A stretch of 64,000 bases of DNA from Halorussus lipolyticus (GCF_029338375.1 NZ_CP119804.1:372001-436000); one strand, 5' to 3'. Counted from the stretch's first letter, positions 35,925 through 44,538 are shown. The notes: generated by a model not told the origin, from the letters alone. Made by a program: numbers and translations.

Positions 35925-36661
35925 CGCTCGGTATCGTCGGCGACAACTCGGTCGCCGACCGGATACGCGAGACTGCGGAGGACGCAGGCGAGACCGTCGC
36001 CCACCGACCCGCCAGCGACCTCCTCGCCGAGAACCCCGAAACCGTCGTCGCGGTCGGCGAGTCGGCCCTGCTGGCGGTCGTCCGCGAGGAGGTCCGCGCG
36101 CCGGTTCTGCCGGTCGCCGTCGGCGACGGGTTCGGCGGCGTCCCCGAGGAGAGCGCGGTCCGGGGAGTCGAGCGCCTGCTGGCGGGCGAGTTCGACACGA
36201 CCGCACGGACGCTCCTCGACGTGTCGGTTGGCGACGAGCGCGTCGGTCCCGCGCTGGCCGACGTGACCCTCGTGACGACCGAACCCGCCCGCATCTCGGA
36301 GTACGCCGTCCAGTCGCGCGGTGAACGCGTCTCGCGCTTTCGGGCCGACGGCGTGGTCGTCTCGACGCCGACCGGGAGCCACGGCTACGGCCGGAGCGCG
36401 GGCGGCCCGCTCCTCGAACCCGCCACGGGCGTTGTGGCCGTCGTGCCAGTCGCACCCTTCGCGGTGGACGTGGACCACTGGGTCCTCTCGACCGACGACC
36501 CGGTGACGCTGACCGTCGAGCGCGACGAGGGCGAGGTCTCGCTCCTGCTGGACGACCGGGCCGAGCGCACCGTCCGACCTCACACGCCGGTCGAGGTCAC
36601 CGCGGGCGACCCGCTCACGCTCGTCCGGGTCGCCGAGAGCCGACCGTTCTTCGAGCGATAG
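35921..36661 (+). CDS. NAD-kinase-like protein lacking the GGDGT motif
   Basis: The 246-residue protein starts with GTG (MTLGIVGDNSVADRIRETAE). The C-terminal half is recognisable NAD kinase: VVSTPTGSHGYGRSAGGPLL matches the TPTGSTAYSLSAGG loop, and VVPVAPFAVDVDHWVLS the following strand. However, where active kinases have GGDGTLL this protein has VGESALLAVV, and the NE-type substrate motif reads TTEPARISEYAV. The catalytic aspartate therefore appears missing. It could be a non-catalytic regulator or a kinase with altered chemistry. A GAGGAGGT Shine-Dalgarno supports the start. A true NAD kinase should lie elsewhere. Confidence 0.75.
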   Translation: MTLGIVGDNSVADRIRETAEDAGETVAHRPASDLLAENPETVVAVGESALLAVVREEVRAPVLPVAVGDGFGGVPEESAVRGVERLLAGEFDTTARTLLDVSVGDERVGPALADVTLVTTEPARISEYAVQSRGERVSRFRADGVVVSTPTGSHGYGRSAGGPLLEPATGVVAVVPVAPFAVDVDHWVLSTDDPVTLTVERDEGEVSLLLDDRAERTVRPHTPVEVTAGDPLTLVRVAESRPFFER

Positions 36662-36720
36662 CCGACCGGGACTGAAAGTTCCGCTCTCTGGCCCGGCGAC
36701 GAGAGACCCAATGGAAAGGA

Positions 36721-36727
36721 TATAATA
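36721..36727 (+). promoter_or_regulatory. TATA box of the DUF7313-type gene
   Basis: TATAATA lies 24-30 nt before the ATG at 36751, indicating a leaderless message separate from the upstream kinase-like gene. Confidence 0.65.
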
Positions 36728-36750
36728 CGTCGCCTTACCGATTATCGAGT

Positions 36751-37191
36751 ATGGAACCGCTGTCACTACTCGGACCGATTGACACGCTCTTCGCGGACGT
36801 CATCGAGTACGTGGTGTTCGCCTTGGTGCTGGTCAACATGGGCACGCGCTGGTGGGCCTACCGGGACTACCGCAAACAGGCTCGGAGCGACGACCACGAC
36901 GAGGAACTCAGCCGTAACTGGCTCCACGAGGCTTCGAACGTCGTCCTCGTGCTGGGGTCGTTCTACCTGCTGAGCCTCCACCACCACGCTGGCATGGTAC
37001 TCTCGACGCTCGTCCTCGGTCTCTTCCTCACGGACTTCTTCGAGTTCGAGGCCAAGGAGGTCGAACTCCGGAAGGACGAGAAACTCTCCAGCCCCAAGGG
37101 CGCGCTGACCGCCTCGTTCGTGGTGTTCCTCTACGCGGGCTACCTCAGCCTGTTCTTCGTCGTCGAACCGGTCTGGAACGCCATCGTCTAA
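36751..37191 (+). CDS. DUF7313-type membrane protein
   Basis: The 146-residue protein has about four membrane helices and starts MEPLSLLGPIDTLFADVIEY. It contains LVNMGTRWWAYRDY and a histidine-rich helix ASNVVLVLGSFYLLSLHHHAG. It is placed next to the cytochrome bc operon, and the same family sits there in other haloarchaea as I recall, so an accessory role in respiration is plausible. No catalytic motif is visible. Confidence 0.7.
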   Translation: MEPLSLLGPIDTLFADVIEYVVFALVLVNMGTRWWAYRDYRKQARSDDHDEELSRNWLHEASNVVLVLGSFYLLSLHHHAGMVLSTLVLGLFLTDFFEFEAKEVELRKDEKLSSPKGALTASFVVFLYAGYLSLFFVVEPVWNAIV

Positions 37192-37211
37192 TCGCGGTCC
37201 GCGCTTTCTTC

Positions 37212-37562
37212 GTCGGTCCTCACTCTTACAGTCGCCCGAGCCGCGGGTCTCGCCCGCGGACTGCTGGCCCCGTGGCTTCAGTTCGGACTTGACGCAGGAA
37301 GGCCAGCGGTCTTCGGCGTCGGATTCCGTCGGTGCGGGCGCTGGCCGACTCGTCGTTCGAGTCGCTCCTCGGCCTCGCCGGTAGCGCAGGCTAACCGCTA
37401 CGGGTTCCACAGCATGGCTCAGCCCTCTCGGGGTAGTCGGACTGGCGGTCCCCTCCTCGAACCGCACGATGCGTCCGGCCCGAGTTCGGCCCGGCCTCGT
37501 ACTTGAACTTCGGGGACAGTCCAGCGCCAAAATAGCCGACGGACTCGACAGCGAGGACCGAC
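37212..37562. ncRNA. Candidate structured non-coding RNA
   Basis: A perfect 10-bp helix closes the interval: GTCGGTCCTC (37212-37221) with GAGGACCGAC (37553-37562). Inside are further perfect stems: CCGCGGG/CCCGCGG near 37240-37260, GGCCAGCG/CGCTGGCC near 37310-37346, CGACTCG/CGAGTCG near 37346-37365 and GTAGCG/CGCTAC at 37381-37401. No frame codes for a plausible protein. The size (351 nt) fits RNase P or SRP RNA, but I could not find their invariant sequences on either strand, so the identity and strand remain open. Confidence 0.4.
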
Positions 37563-37639
37563 CCGGAGAGAAACTGGTAACGTCGATTCAGGGAGCGACG
37601 GCTATTCGCGCGGCGAAACGGAGAAGACGAGAGAGGGCG

Positions 37640-37894
37640 TTACGACGATGCTTCGCGGAGCTGTTCGAGCGCGGGGATGACGACCCAGAAGGCGAGGATG
37701 CCGAGGATCATGAACCACGCCAGCACCTCGCGGAGCATGATGGCCGCCTGTCCGTATGCGTCCAATCCCTCCGGAATCGGGCCCCAGAGCTGGGCGTCCT
37801 CGAAGCCGGGCGTGGTGTACCAACCCGACAGCACCATCCAGATGAGACCGCCGCCGGTGGCGATGGCCAGTCCCTTGATGAATTCGTCAGCCAT
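37640..37894 (-). CDS. DUF7314-type small membrane protein
   Basis: The 84-residue protein (MADEFIKGLAIATGGGLIWM) has two membrane helices. It is the last gene of the cytochrome bc operon and overlaps the gene before it by 8 nt. It resembles the small accessory subunits that haloarchaea place here. No ligand residues are visible. Confidence 0.72.
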   Translation of the reverse strand: MADEFIKGLAIATGGGLIWMVLSGWYTTPGFEDAQLWGPIPEGLDAYGQAAIMLREVLAWFMILGILAFWVVIPALEQLREASS

Positions 37895-38207
37895 TGTTTG
37901 ATGGTTCGTCGGAGCCGTCTTTAGGTTTTCCCATTCCTTCGGCGCGGAACCGGGTTGCGAAGGCGTAGACCACCGCGCCCGCGGCTATCATCGCCACGCC
38001 GAGGAGGGCCATCGGCAGGTTCATCTCTCCGAAGTCGAGTCGCGCCCGCTGGGTCGCGGTGTCGAGGACGATGAACCCGCCCACGACGAACGCGACCGCG
38101 AACATGGTCGAGAAGACGGTCACGACCTTGTAGAGACGGAGTGGTACTTCGACTTCGCGTGCGCGAGTCTCCTCGTCGGCGTCGGTGTTGTCGGTACTCG
38201 AATCCAT
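37887..38207 (-). CDS. DUF7315-type membrane protein
   Basis: The 106-residue protein starts MDSSTDNTDADEETRAREVE, has an acidic cytoplasmic N terminus and two helices (VVTVFSTMFAVAFVVGGFIVL and LPMALLGVAMIAAGAVVYAFA). It is co-transcribed with cytochrome bc genes; probable accessory subunit. Confidence 0.72.
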   Translation of the reverse strand: MDSSTDNTDADEETRAREVEVPLRLYKVVTVFSTMFAVAFVVGGFIVLDTATQRARLDFGEMNLPMALLGVAMIAAGAVVYAFATRFRAEGMGKPKDGSDEPSNNG

Positions 38208-38228
38208 GTGAGAAAAATCGCTACGGCG

Positions 38229-38987
38229 TTACTTCGGCGGTCGGAGCCGGTAGTACCGCCGATTGAGGTCGAACATGTACCCCTCCTGCATCGACTTGAG
38301 AACGGCGTAAGCCAGCGTTCCCGCGATGATTGGCAGGAGGAACGTCAGGTCGAACAGTAGGTGTGGGTCGATTGGCGTGAGGTTCTTCGCCGAGTAGATA
38401 CTGATGGTCCACGCGAAGACGAATCCCGCGAACCCGACCGCGGCCCAGAAGGGCTGTTCGACGGGACGGCGCGCGCTCCCCTTGTTCAGGAAGGGGACGA
38501 TGGCGATGATACCGACCACGACGAGGTTAGCGACCACGCCGTAGGAGCGGTCGGACAGCAGTTTCTCGCCGCCGAGAATCGCCAGCTCGGGGTTGAGCGG
38601 GCCGAGCTTCAGCAGTCCGAACGACCAGTAGAGATACCAGTCGGGCAGGATGACCGCCGGGGTCGAGTTCGGATTGGCTGGCGCACCAAGGTGCGGTGGG
38701 AGCGTCGCCGCCAGGAAGATGGTCATCCCGACGAAGAAGCTCGTCAGCGAGAGGTTTCGAATCATCTCGTGAGGCCACACCGGGAAGGCCAGCACGTCAC
38801 GCTCGACGTAACTGGACTCCTGACGGAGGTCTTGGTCCTCTCGCCGGGCGCGCTCGAAGTACTCGTAGGTCAGCCGGGAGAGACCCTGCGTGCGCTGTTT
38901 GCGCTCGCTCCACGTCGGGGTCTCGTCGTCCGGCGGGACGATGCCTGTGCCGCTTCCGTCTGTCTTGGGTTCTTCTTCTTCGCTCAT
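38229..38987 (-). CDS. petD: Cytochrome bc complex, cytochrome b C-terminal subunit
   Basis: The 252-residue protein corresponds to the C-terminal half of cytochrome b (subunit IV of b6f). It has FPVWPHEMIRNLSLTSFFVG, the quinol-site PDWYLYWSFG (a variant of PEWY), and four helices thereafter. It holds the Qo site together with the split N-terminal half upstream, the gap being 3 nt. The symbol follows the b6f convention and is provisional. Confidence 0.87.
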   Translation of the reverse strand: MSEEEEPKTDGSGTGIVPPDDETPTWSERKQRTQGLSRLTYEYFERARREDQDLRQESSYVERDVLAFPVWPHEMIRNLSLTSFFVGMTIFLAATLPPHLGAPANPNSTPAVILPDWYLYWSFGLLKLGPLNPELAILGGEKLLSDRSYGVVANLVVVGIIAIVPFLNKGSARRPVEQPFWAAVGFAGFVFAWTISIYSAKNLTPIDPHLLFDLTFLLPIIAGTLAYAVLKSMQEGYMFDLNRRYYRLRPPK

Positions 38988-38990
38988 GAT

Positions 38991-39785
38991 TTAGTGCGGT
39001 TCTGCGATGCCCTGAATCCACACGATGCCGATGTGGACCGCGATGAGCGTCGTCACGACGAACGGGAGCAGGAAGACGTGCATGATGTACATGCGCTGGA
39101 GCGTCGCCTGCCCGAGGCTGAATCCGCCGAAGATGAGCTGGGCGATCCACTCACCGACGAGCGGAATCGACCGCGCCATCTCGACGCCGATCTGTCCGGC
39201 CCAGAAGGCCAGCTGGTCCCACGGGAGCAGGTAGCCCGTGTATCCGAACACCATCGTGAGACTGATGAGGATGATACCGATGATCCAGTTCAGTTCGCGC
39301 GGTTCCTTGTACGCCCCGGTGAAGTACACTCGGAGCATGTGGAGGAACACCGCGGCGACCATCACCTGTGCCGACCAGCGATGGATGGACCGGAGCATGA
39401 ACCCGAAGTTCAGCTCCGTCATGATGAACGCCAACTGGTTGTACGCCGTCGTCGGGTCGCCTGTCGTCGCTGGCGCGTAGTAGAACCCGAGTAAGGCCCC
39501 ACTCAGCGCCGCAATGACGTAGGCGATGGTCGAGAAGCTACCGAGCGCGTACAGCGGGTACCAGTACCAGAACTTGTTGTCCAAGTTGTACTGCTCGGTG
39601 TGGCTCTTGGGCATCTGCATGTTGACCCTGTAGTAGAGGGTCTCCATGATCTCGAGGTAATCGACGATGCGGAACCGCTTGTCCAGCCAGATGAGGACCG
39701 TCAGGAAAGTTGTCTCTACCGGCGTGAGGTTCTTCTCCCGCATCCACTCGCCGTGGTCGTAGTCGTCTTTGCGTTCGAGACTCAT
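38991..39785 (-). CDS. petB: Cytochrome bc complex, cytochrome b N-terminal subunit
   Basis: The 264-residue protein has four core helices with the two pairs of heme-ligand histidines: one in MLRSIHRWSAQVMVAAVFLHML, the other in MYIMHVFLLPFVVTTLIAVHIG. The N-terminal amphipathic segment (VDYLEIMETLYYRVNMQMP) resembles cytochrome b6. It carries hemes bL, bH and perhaps an extra high-spin heme. It directly follows the Rieske gene. Confidence 0.9.
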   Translation of the reverse strand: MSLERKDDYDHGEWMREKNLTPVETTFLTVLIWLDKRFRIVDYLEIMETLYYRVNMQMPKSHTEQYNLDNKFWYWYPLYALGSFSTIAYVIAALSGALLGFYYAPATTGDPTTAYNQLAFIMTELNFGFMLRSIHRWSAQVMVAAVFLHMLRVYFTGAYKEPRELNWIIGIILISLTMVFGYTGYLLPWDQLAFWAGQIGVEMARSIPLVGEWIAQLIFGGFSLGQATLQRMYIMHVFLLPFVVTTLIAVHIGIVWIQGIAEPH

Positions 39786-39788
39786 TGA

Positions 39789-40637
39789 TTATTCCTCCGG
39801 TCGCGGGAGCGCGACGAACGATTTCTCGACGATGTTGAAGGGGTCGTAGACCGACTGGTGACACTGGCAGTAGATCATGTTCTCTGCGCTGGCCACCTTC
39901 GACCCTTTCAGGCCCTTGAACGTCGGCACACAACAAAAGTGCGTGCATTTGTTCAGGTTTGCGATAAATCCTTCCTCGGTACTGGCCTTGAGCCACTGGT
40001 TGCTCTTGGCCATCTCCTCGACGCGGGTACTCCGGATGACTTGAATCGGAATCGTGGACGACGCGGGCACGTCTTGCGAGCGCCACGTCCCCTGTGCGGG
40101 CTTACCGAGGCCGCTCTTACCGATGCCGTTGCCCCACGTCTGGTAGTCGTCGAAGTCGTCGACGTGGATTTTCTGGCCGCCCTCGACACTTTCGTTCTGC
40201 CACGTGAACTTCGAGTTGCCCGTGTAGCGGAAGTAGTTATCTTGATCCGCGTCAGGCTTGAGACCGGGACTGGTCTGGACGCCGCAGTACTGGAACCACT
40301 CGTTGGAGTAGGTCTTGCCGCCGAGGTCCATCCGGGCGACCTTGACTTCGCGTCCCTGCTGTTCGACCGTCTTGACCTCGGGCCAGACGCCCTTGAGGTA
40401 TCCCTCCGAGTCGATTTCGATGGGAATCTGGGGCATCCCGCGCGGGGCCGGTCCCGCGGTGTTCTCCATCGCCATGAACTTCGTAATACCACCGCCCGCG
40501 CCGGTCGGGGCGGTGGCAGAGTTGATACCTGCCGCGGCGGCGGTGCCGACCCCGGCGAGGGAGGCACTACCGACGACGCCCTTCACGAAGCGGCGACGAC
40601 CTGTGCTTTCCGGATATTTGTCTTCTTCTTCTGGCAT
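39789..40637 (-). CDS. Rieske iron-sulfur protein
   Basis: The 282-residue protein has a Tat signal-anchor (GRRRFVKGVVGSASLAGVG). The 2Fe-2S ligands are in CTHFCCVPTFKGLKG and IYCQCHQSVYDPF, two Cys and two His plus the disulfide cysteines. A large beta-rich insert (about 70-200) separates the anchor from the cluster fold. It carries electrons from quinol at cytochrome b to halocyanin. Overlap-free spacing of 3 nt on both sides marks a tight operon. Confidence 0.92.
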   Translation of the reverse strand: MPEEEDKYPESTGRRRFVKGVVGSASLAGVGTAAAAGINSATAPTGAGGGITKFMAMENTAGPAPRGMPQIPIEIDSEGYLKGVWPEVKTVEQQGREVKVARMDLGGKTYSNEWFQYCGVQTSPGLKPDADQDNYFRYTGNSKFTWQNESVEGGQKIHVDDFDDYQTWGNGIGKSGLGKPAQGTWRSQDVPASSTIPIQVIRSTRVEEMAKSNQWLKASTEEGFIANLNKCTHFCCVPTFKGLKGSKVASAENMIYCQCHQSVYDPFNIVEKSFVALPRPEE

Positions 40638-40640
40638 TGT

Positions 40641-41027
40641 TTATCGTTTGTAGTACGGGTAGACTGCGTGCTTGAACTGTTCCCACGCGTTACCGAGGGA
40701 GTCGGCGCCGTGTTGCTGTTCTTCGCGGATGTAGAGGTCCTCCCACTTGCGACGACGCTTCTTGACGATCATCACGTCCGGGAGGAACTCCTTGCGGTAC
40801 AACAGGAGGACGAACGCGAGGTCGATGAAGATGACCGCGAGGATGAACCCGAGGTACATGTTCCCGACCCCGCTGTACCCCCAACCGCTCACTAGCCCGT
40901 AGGTGAACAGACCGACGAAGACGACCTCGACCACCGTCAACAGAACGATGGCGATGGCCGCGGCCGTACTCTCGCGGGCCGGTTCGTAGCGGTGAATGTC
41001 GCCGTAGGTTGAGCCTGTGGATGACAT
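40641..41027 (-). CDS. DUF7318-type membrane protein
   Basis: The 128-residue protein (MSSTGSTYGDIHRYEPARES) has two helices, then a basic/aromatic cytoplasmic part VMIVKKRRRKWEDLYIREEQ. Located between halocyanin and Rieske genes, it is likely an accessory subunit of the bc complex. Confidence 0.75.
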   Translation of the reverse strand: MSSTGSTYGDIHRYEPARESTAAAIAIVLLTVVEVVFVGLFTYGLVSGWGYSGVGNMYLGFILAVIFIDLAFVLLLYRKEFLPDVMIVKKRRRKWEDLYIREEQQHGADSLGNAWEQFKHAVYPYYKR

Positions 41028-41029
41028 GG

Positions 41030-41683
41030 TTATCTGTTACTCCCGCTCGCGTGCGGTGATTCGCCGTACTTCACGGTAAAGAACGTGTAGATGATCGAGA
41101 CGACGATCATCAGGAGGGTTGCCAGTCCGACGAAGTGCGCTTGGAACGGCACGCCCATGTGTTTCGGGTCGGCTTCGCCGCCACCGCCGCCGGTCTTCGG
41201 ACCGCCCTCTTGGACCGTAATGGAACCGACCATTCCGGCGGTCTTGTGGGGCTGGCAGAAGTACTCGTAGGTACCCGTCGTCTCGAAGGTGTAACTGTAC
41301 TCGTAACCCGTGTCGTAGGTCTTGCTCGCGCCGCCCTCGGTCCCTTCCCAGTTCGCACCGTCGGGTTGGCCATCGGGGACGACGTTGTGGTTGTCTGACT
41401 CCCAGACGAACTTGACCGTCGTGCCGGGAGCAATTGTGATCTCGGCGGGTTCGAACACAAGGCTCCCGCCGGGACCGACTATCACCTCTTTGGTCGGACC
41501 GCCACCGCCGGACTGACCTCCAGTCGCGGTTTCGTTGGCGGCGGTCGTGGTCTCGTTTCCAGAGGCAGTCGTGGTGTTGCCGGACGACGTGGTAGTCGTC
41601 TCCTGTGCCCCGGCGGCCGTCGCCCCCGCGGCAGTTCCGCCAGCAACACCGCTGGCTGCCATCAGAAAGTCCCGCCTCTTCAT
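41030..41683 (-). CDS. Halocyanin (blue copper protein), C-terminal membrane anchor
   Basis: The 217-residue protein starts MKRRDFLMAASGVAGG, a Tat signal with RRDFL. A low-complexity Thr/Asn/Glu linker follows, then the plastocyanin-like domain (about 80-175) with copper ligands His in SDNHNVVPDG, and Cys, His, Met in YFCQPHKTAGMVG. A Gly-rich linker and a C-terminal helix (LATLLMIVVSIIYTFFTVKYG) anchor it on the outer face. It should shuttle electrons from Rieske to the oxidase CuA subunit. Confidence 0.9.
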   Translation of the reverse strand: MKRRDFLMAASGVAGGTAAGATAAGAQETTTTSSGNTTTASGNETTTAANETATGGQSGGGGPTKEVIVGPGGSLVFEPAEITIAPGTTVKFVWESDNHNVVPDGQPDGANWEGTEGGASKTYDTGYEYSYTFETTGTYEYFCQPHKTAGMVGSITVQEGGPKTGGGGGEADPKHMGVPFQAHFVGLATLLMIVVSIIYTFFTVKYGESPHASGSNR

Positions 41684-41766
41684 ACACATGAATCTCAGGA
41701 CAGGACTTGCTTAAACCCACCGATGCCGCCGGACCGTGGTTTCCGCCAGTAGACGCCCGGACGCCA

Positions 41767-42642
41767 CTAGTTGCCACCTTCAGACGCCGAGGAGACTTCG
41801 GTCTCTGCTGTGGTGTCGTCCGGGACCGAATCGGCCTGCTCGCCGTCCTCTCCGGGGAGGAAATCGGGGCGGTCGTCGTCCTCCAGTCCGACCGCTCGGA
41901 GGCGGTTGCGGTACTCCTCGGCCCGGAACCGGTCGGAGAGTCGGGCGTTCGCCACCAGCAGGAAGACGAACACGCCGAAGACGAAGAACCCCATCGAGGC
42001 CACCGCCGCGACGATGGGCAGGCCCATCGCTATCCACGCGGCGAACAGCGCGACCCCCGCGAGGACGTGGACCCCCGCGATAACCTGCATCAACTGGTTG
42101 CCGAGTTGGCCCGAGCCTTCGGGAACCTCGGCGGGGTCGGGAAGCACGTCGCCCTCCGGAGGTTCGGGGACCTCGTAGCTCTCCATCGACGCCAGCGCGA
42201 CCGAGGGTTTCACGTCCCGGAGAACGGTCCCGCTCCCCTCGACGGTCCCGTCTGGATAGACCACGGCGTAGCCCTCGTCGGAGTACGCCAGTAGTTGGGT
42301 CTCACCTTCCTGTTGGATGCGCTCGACCACGGCGAACACGTCCCGGTCGGCGACTCGGCTCTTGAGGTCGGCCTCCACTCTGTCGAGGAGTTCGTCGCCC
42401 GTAATCCACGAGTCGTGGTCGAAGGCGGTCTCCCACTCCTCGTAGCTCATCTCGGCCATGTCCTGCGGGCCGAAGTCCTCGAAGTCGTACTTCTGTTCTA
42501 TCTCCTCGGGGCTGAGTCGGGGACCCTCGTCGTCGCGTCGCTCGCCGATGTCCGCATCGCGGTGTTCGGGCGCGCTCGCGTCCCGCGACTCCGGGGCGTC
42601 CGCAGATTGCTCGCCCGCCGGGTCGTCCGAGGCGTCGGTCAT
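41767..42642 (-). CDS. DUF7319-type membrane protein, first gene of the bc operon
   Basis: The 291-residue protein starts MTDASDDPAGEQSADAPESR, with a very acidic N-terminal 80 residues, a soluble domain (about 80-190, SWITGDELLDRVEADLKSRV, VVYPDGTVEGSGTVLRDVKP), and two C-terminal helices with VHVLAGVALFAAWIAMG. The promoter strand shows CGCTTATGCC about 27 nt upstream of the ATG. Unknown function; co-transcription with halocyanin and cytochrome b implies a bc complex accessory role. Confidence 0.75.
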   Translation of the reverse strand: MTDASDDPAGEQSADAPESRDASAPEHRDADIGERRDDEGPRLSPEEIEQKYDFEDFGPQDMAEMSYEEWETAFDHDSWITGDELLDRVEADLKSRVADRDVFAVVERIQQEGETQLLAYSDEGYAVVYPDGTVEGSGTVLRDVKPSVALASMESYEVPEPPEGDVLPDPAEVPEGSGQLGNQLMQVIAGVHVLAGVALFAAWIAMGLPIVAAVASMGFFVFGVFVFLLVANARLSDRFRAEEYRNRLRAVGLEDDDRPDFLPGEDGEQADSVPDDTTAETEVSSASEGGN

Positions 42643-42769
42643 TGTCCGAAACTCACACCTGAAGCGGCATAAGCGCCGCGACGTTGGGCCGAGATTCGCT
42701 GTCGCGCCAACTGACGAGAGCTGACCGCAAGACAATCCTAAACAATTGCGAAAGAAATATAGAGATTGC

Positions 42770-43432
42770 TCAGAACTCGGTCCACTCCCGCGAGTGGCCG
42801 CTGAGGCCCCGAACTCGAAGCTCTCGGTCGCCGTCGCGCTCTCGAACGTCGATGCGGCCGTCGCAGAGTTGGGTCATGGTGCTGACCACGCGCTCGTCCT
42901 GCGTCGAGGGGTCGATGAGGAACACGCCGAGACCGTCCGTGGCCGCGATGCGCCCGCTGACGGTGTGGACGAACCGCGAGACGGTCTGGAACTCCGAGTA
43001 CATCAACAGCGTCGAGAGCGAGTAGAGACCGGCCCGGACGCGCTCGGCGCTCGCCCGGTGGATGGTCTGATACAGGCCCGAGAACTCGATGCCGATGCCG
43101 GTCAGGTCACCCGGACTCGACACGGTTTCGATGCGCTCGGAGAACCGTTCCCTACCGTGCTGTTTGCTCACGCAGTCCACGATGCCGAACCGGTCGCGTT
43201 CGACGCCGCCGCAGAGCCGGTCGCACTCGGACAGCACCTTCTCGCCGCCCTTGTTGGTCGTGACCAGCACCATCCCCTCGTCGCGTTCGTTGCCGGCGGT
43301 GACGAGGCGGAGCGCGAGGTCCCGCGTCCCTGCCATCGTCGCCCCCGACACGAGGAGGTTCGTCCCCGGTTCGACCCCCTCGATGGGCAGGTCGTCGTCG
43401 AACTCGTAGCGCGCGGTCTGGCGTTGGCTCAC
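42770..43432 (-). CDS. RecA/KaiC-like P-loop family protein (DUF7504 type)
   Basis: The 220-residue protein starts MSQRQTARYEFDDDLPIEGV. The N-terminal region LLVSGATMAGTRDLALRLV occupies the Walker A position but lacks the GKT/S signature, so ATP binding is doubtful. FLIDPSTQDERVVSTMTQLCDGRIDVR is typical of the KaiC/RadA-like C-terminal half. Haloarchaeal proteins of this group sit by signalling genes. The 4-nt overlap with the response regulator-GAF gene makes a two-gene operon. Confidence 0.72.
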   Translation of the reverse strand: MSQRQTARYEFDDDLPIEGVEPGTNLLVSGATMAGTRDLALRLVTAGNERDEGMVLVTTNKGGEKVLSECDRLCGGVERDRFGIVDCVSKQHGRERFSERIETVSSPGDLTGIGIEFSGLYQTIHRASAERVRAGLYSLSTLLMYSEFQTVSRFVHTVSGRIAATDGLGVFLIDPSTQDERVVSTMTQLCDGRIDVRERDGDRELRVRGLSGHSREWTEF

Positions 43433-44376
43433 TCACGACCACCTCCGAGTCGGGCCTCGGGCGCGTCGCGTTCCGAGTCGGCGAGTTCGTCCCGGAGTTC
43501 CGTGACCTCGTTGTGGAGTTCGAGGAGGTCGGTGGTCACGTCCGCGAGCGTCCGGAGGAACGCCCGGTCGTCGTCCGAGAAGGTCCGTCGCTCCTCGTCG
43601 TAGGCGCAGAGCGTCCCGATGGTCAACCCCTCCGAGATGGTCAGGTCGGCCCCCGCGTAGGAGCGAATCCCGAGGTCCCGTAACTCGTCGTTGTGTTCGA
43701 ACCGGGGGTCTTCGTGTACGTCCTCGATGACGGTCACGTCCTCGTCGTCCACGATGGCGTAGGTGCAGATGGACTCCTCGCGGTGGGTCGGCGTCCAGTC
43801 CGCGCCGTGGCACGCCAGAAACTCTTGGCTGTGTTCCTTGATGATGTTGACCGACGCCAGCGGCGTGTCGAGGTGCTGGGCTGTGAGGTCGGTGATTCGC
43901 TCGACTTCGGCCTCCAGCGCCTCGGGGTCGAGGTCGTAGTCGTCGAGCGCGTCGAGTCGCTCCTGTTCGTTCTGCGGGACGGGGTAGGCGGTCTGGGCGC
44001 GGAGCGTGGCGGTGAACTCCACCACGTCCCACAACCGCCGGGCGGCGTTCGGGGTGTCGCGGTCCACGTACTCGGCCACGGCGTTTCCGAACTCCTCGGT
44101 GGCGAACGCCGACCGGTCGGCCGCGGTGTAGAGGACACACCCGACGCTCGGCCGGACCTCGCGGACGCGCTCGGCGAGGTCGAACCCGGTCCAGTCGCCG
44201 AGGTCGTACTCCGTCACCACGCAGTCGGTCGGGTTCTCCCGGACCCACTCGGTGGCGTCCTCGACCGACGCCGCGGGCCGGACCTCGCCGGCGTCGCTCT
44301 CGGCCCGCAGTTGTTCCAGCGCCGCCGCTCTCCTCGATTCGTCGGGGTCCACGTAAAGGACGGTCGCTCCTGTCAT
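43429..44376 (-). CDS. Response regulator receiver-GAF domain protein
   Basis: The 315-residue protein starts MTGATVLYVDPDESRRAAAL. The receiver domain (1-110) keeps the acidic pocket (DPDE) and the phospho-acceptor Asp in CVVTEYDLGDWTGFDLAERV, but the usual Lys near 105 is not obvious. A helical linker follows, then a GAF domain (about 145-290; FLACHGADWTPTHREESICT, RSYAGADLTISEGLTIGTLC) and a coiled C terminus. No kinase domain is present, so it passes a signal by interaction, perhaps with the DUF7504-type partner. Confidence 0.82.
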   Translation of the reverse strand: MTGATVLYVDPDESRRAAALEQLRAESDAGEVRPAASVEDATEWVRENPTDCVVTEYDLGDWTGFDLAERVREVRPSVGCVLYTAADRSAFATEEFGNAVAEYVDRDTPNAARRLWDVVEFTATLRAQTAYPVPQNEQERLDALDDYDLDPEALEAEVERITDLTAQHLDTPLASVNIIKEHSQEFLACHGADWTPTHREESICTYAIVDDEDVTVIEDVHEDPRFEHNDELRDLGIRSYAGADLTISEGLTIGTLCAYDEERRTFSDDDRAFLRTLADVTTDLLELHNEVTELRDELADSERDAPEARLGGGRE

Positions 44377-44538
44377 CGGGGGTCTTATCGGTACTCGTAT
44401 TTCGCGCGGGATTAAATTTGGCCCTCTCGGCGGGGAATTTACGAGGGCAAACGTGTCATTTGGATAGTTATGATACTTCGCACGCGGGCGAAGGGCGTTT
44501 CCGCACGTCTTAACCGCCCGCGCTCCTAACCGCCGCGC

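Noticed and set aside
37212-37562. Assignment of the structured interval to RNase P RNA or SRP RNA
   Set aside because: The expected invariant sequences, such as the RNase P AGGAAAGUC or ACAGAA types and the SRP GGAA-loop with AGCAGC, were not found on either strand, so no name is given.
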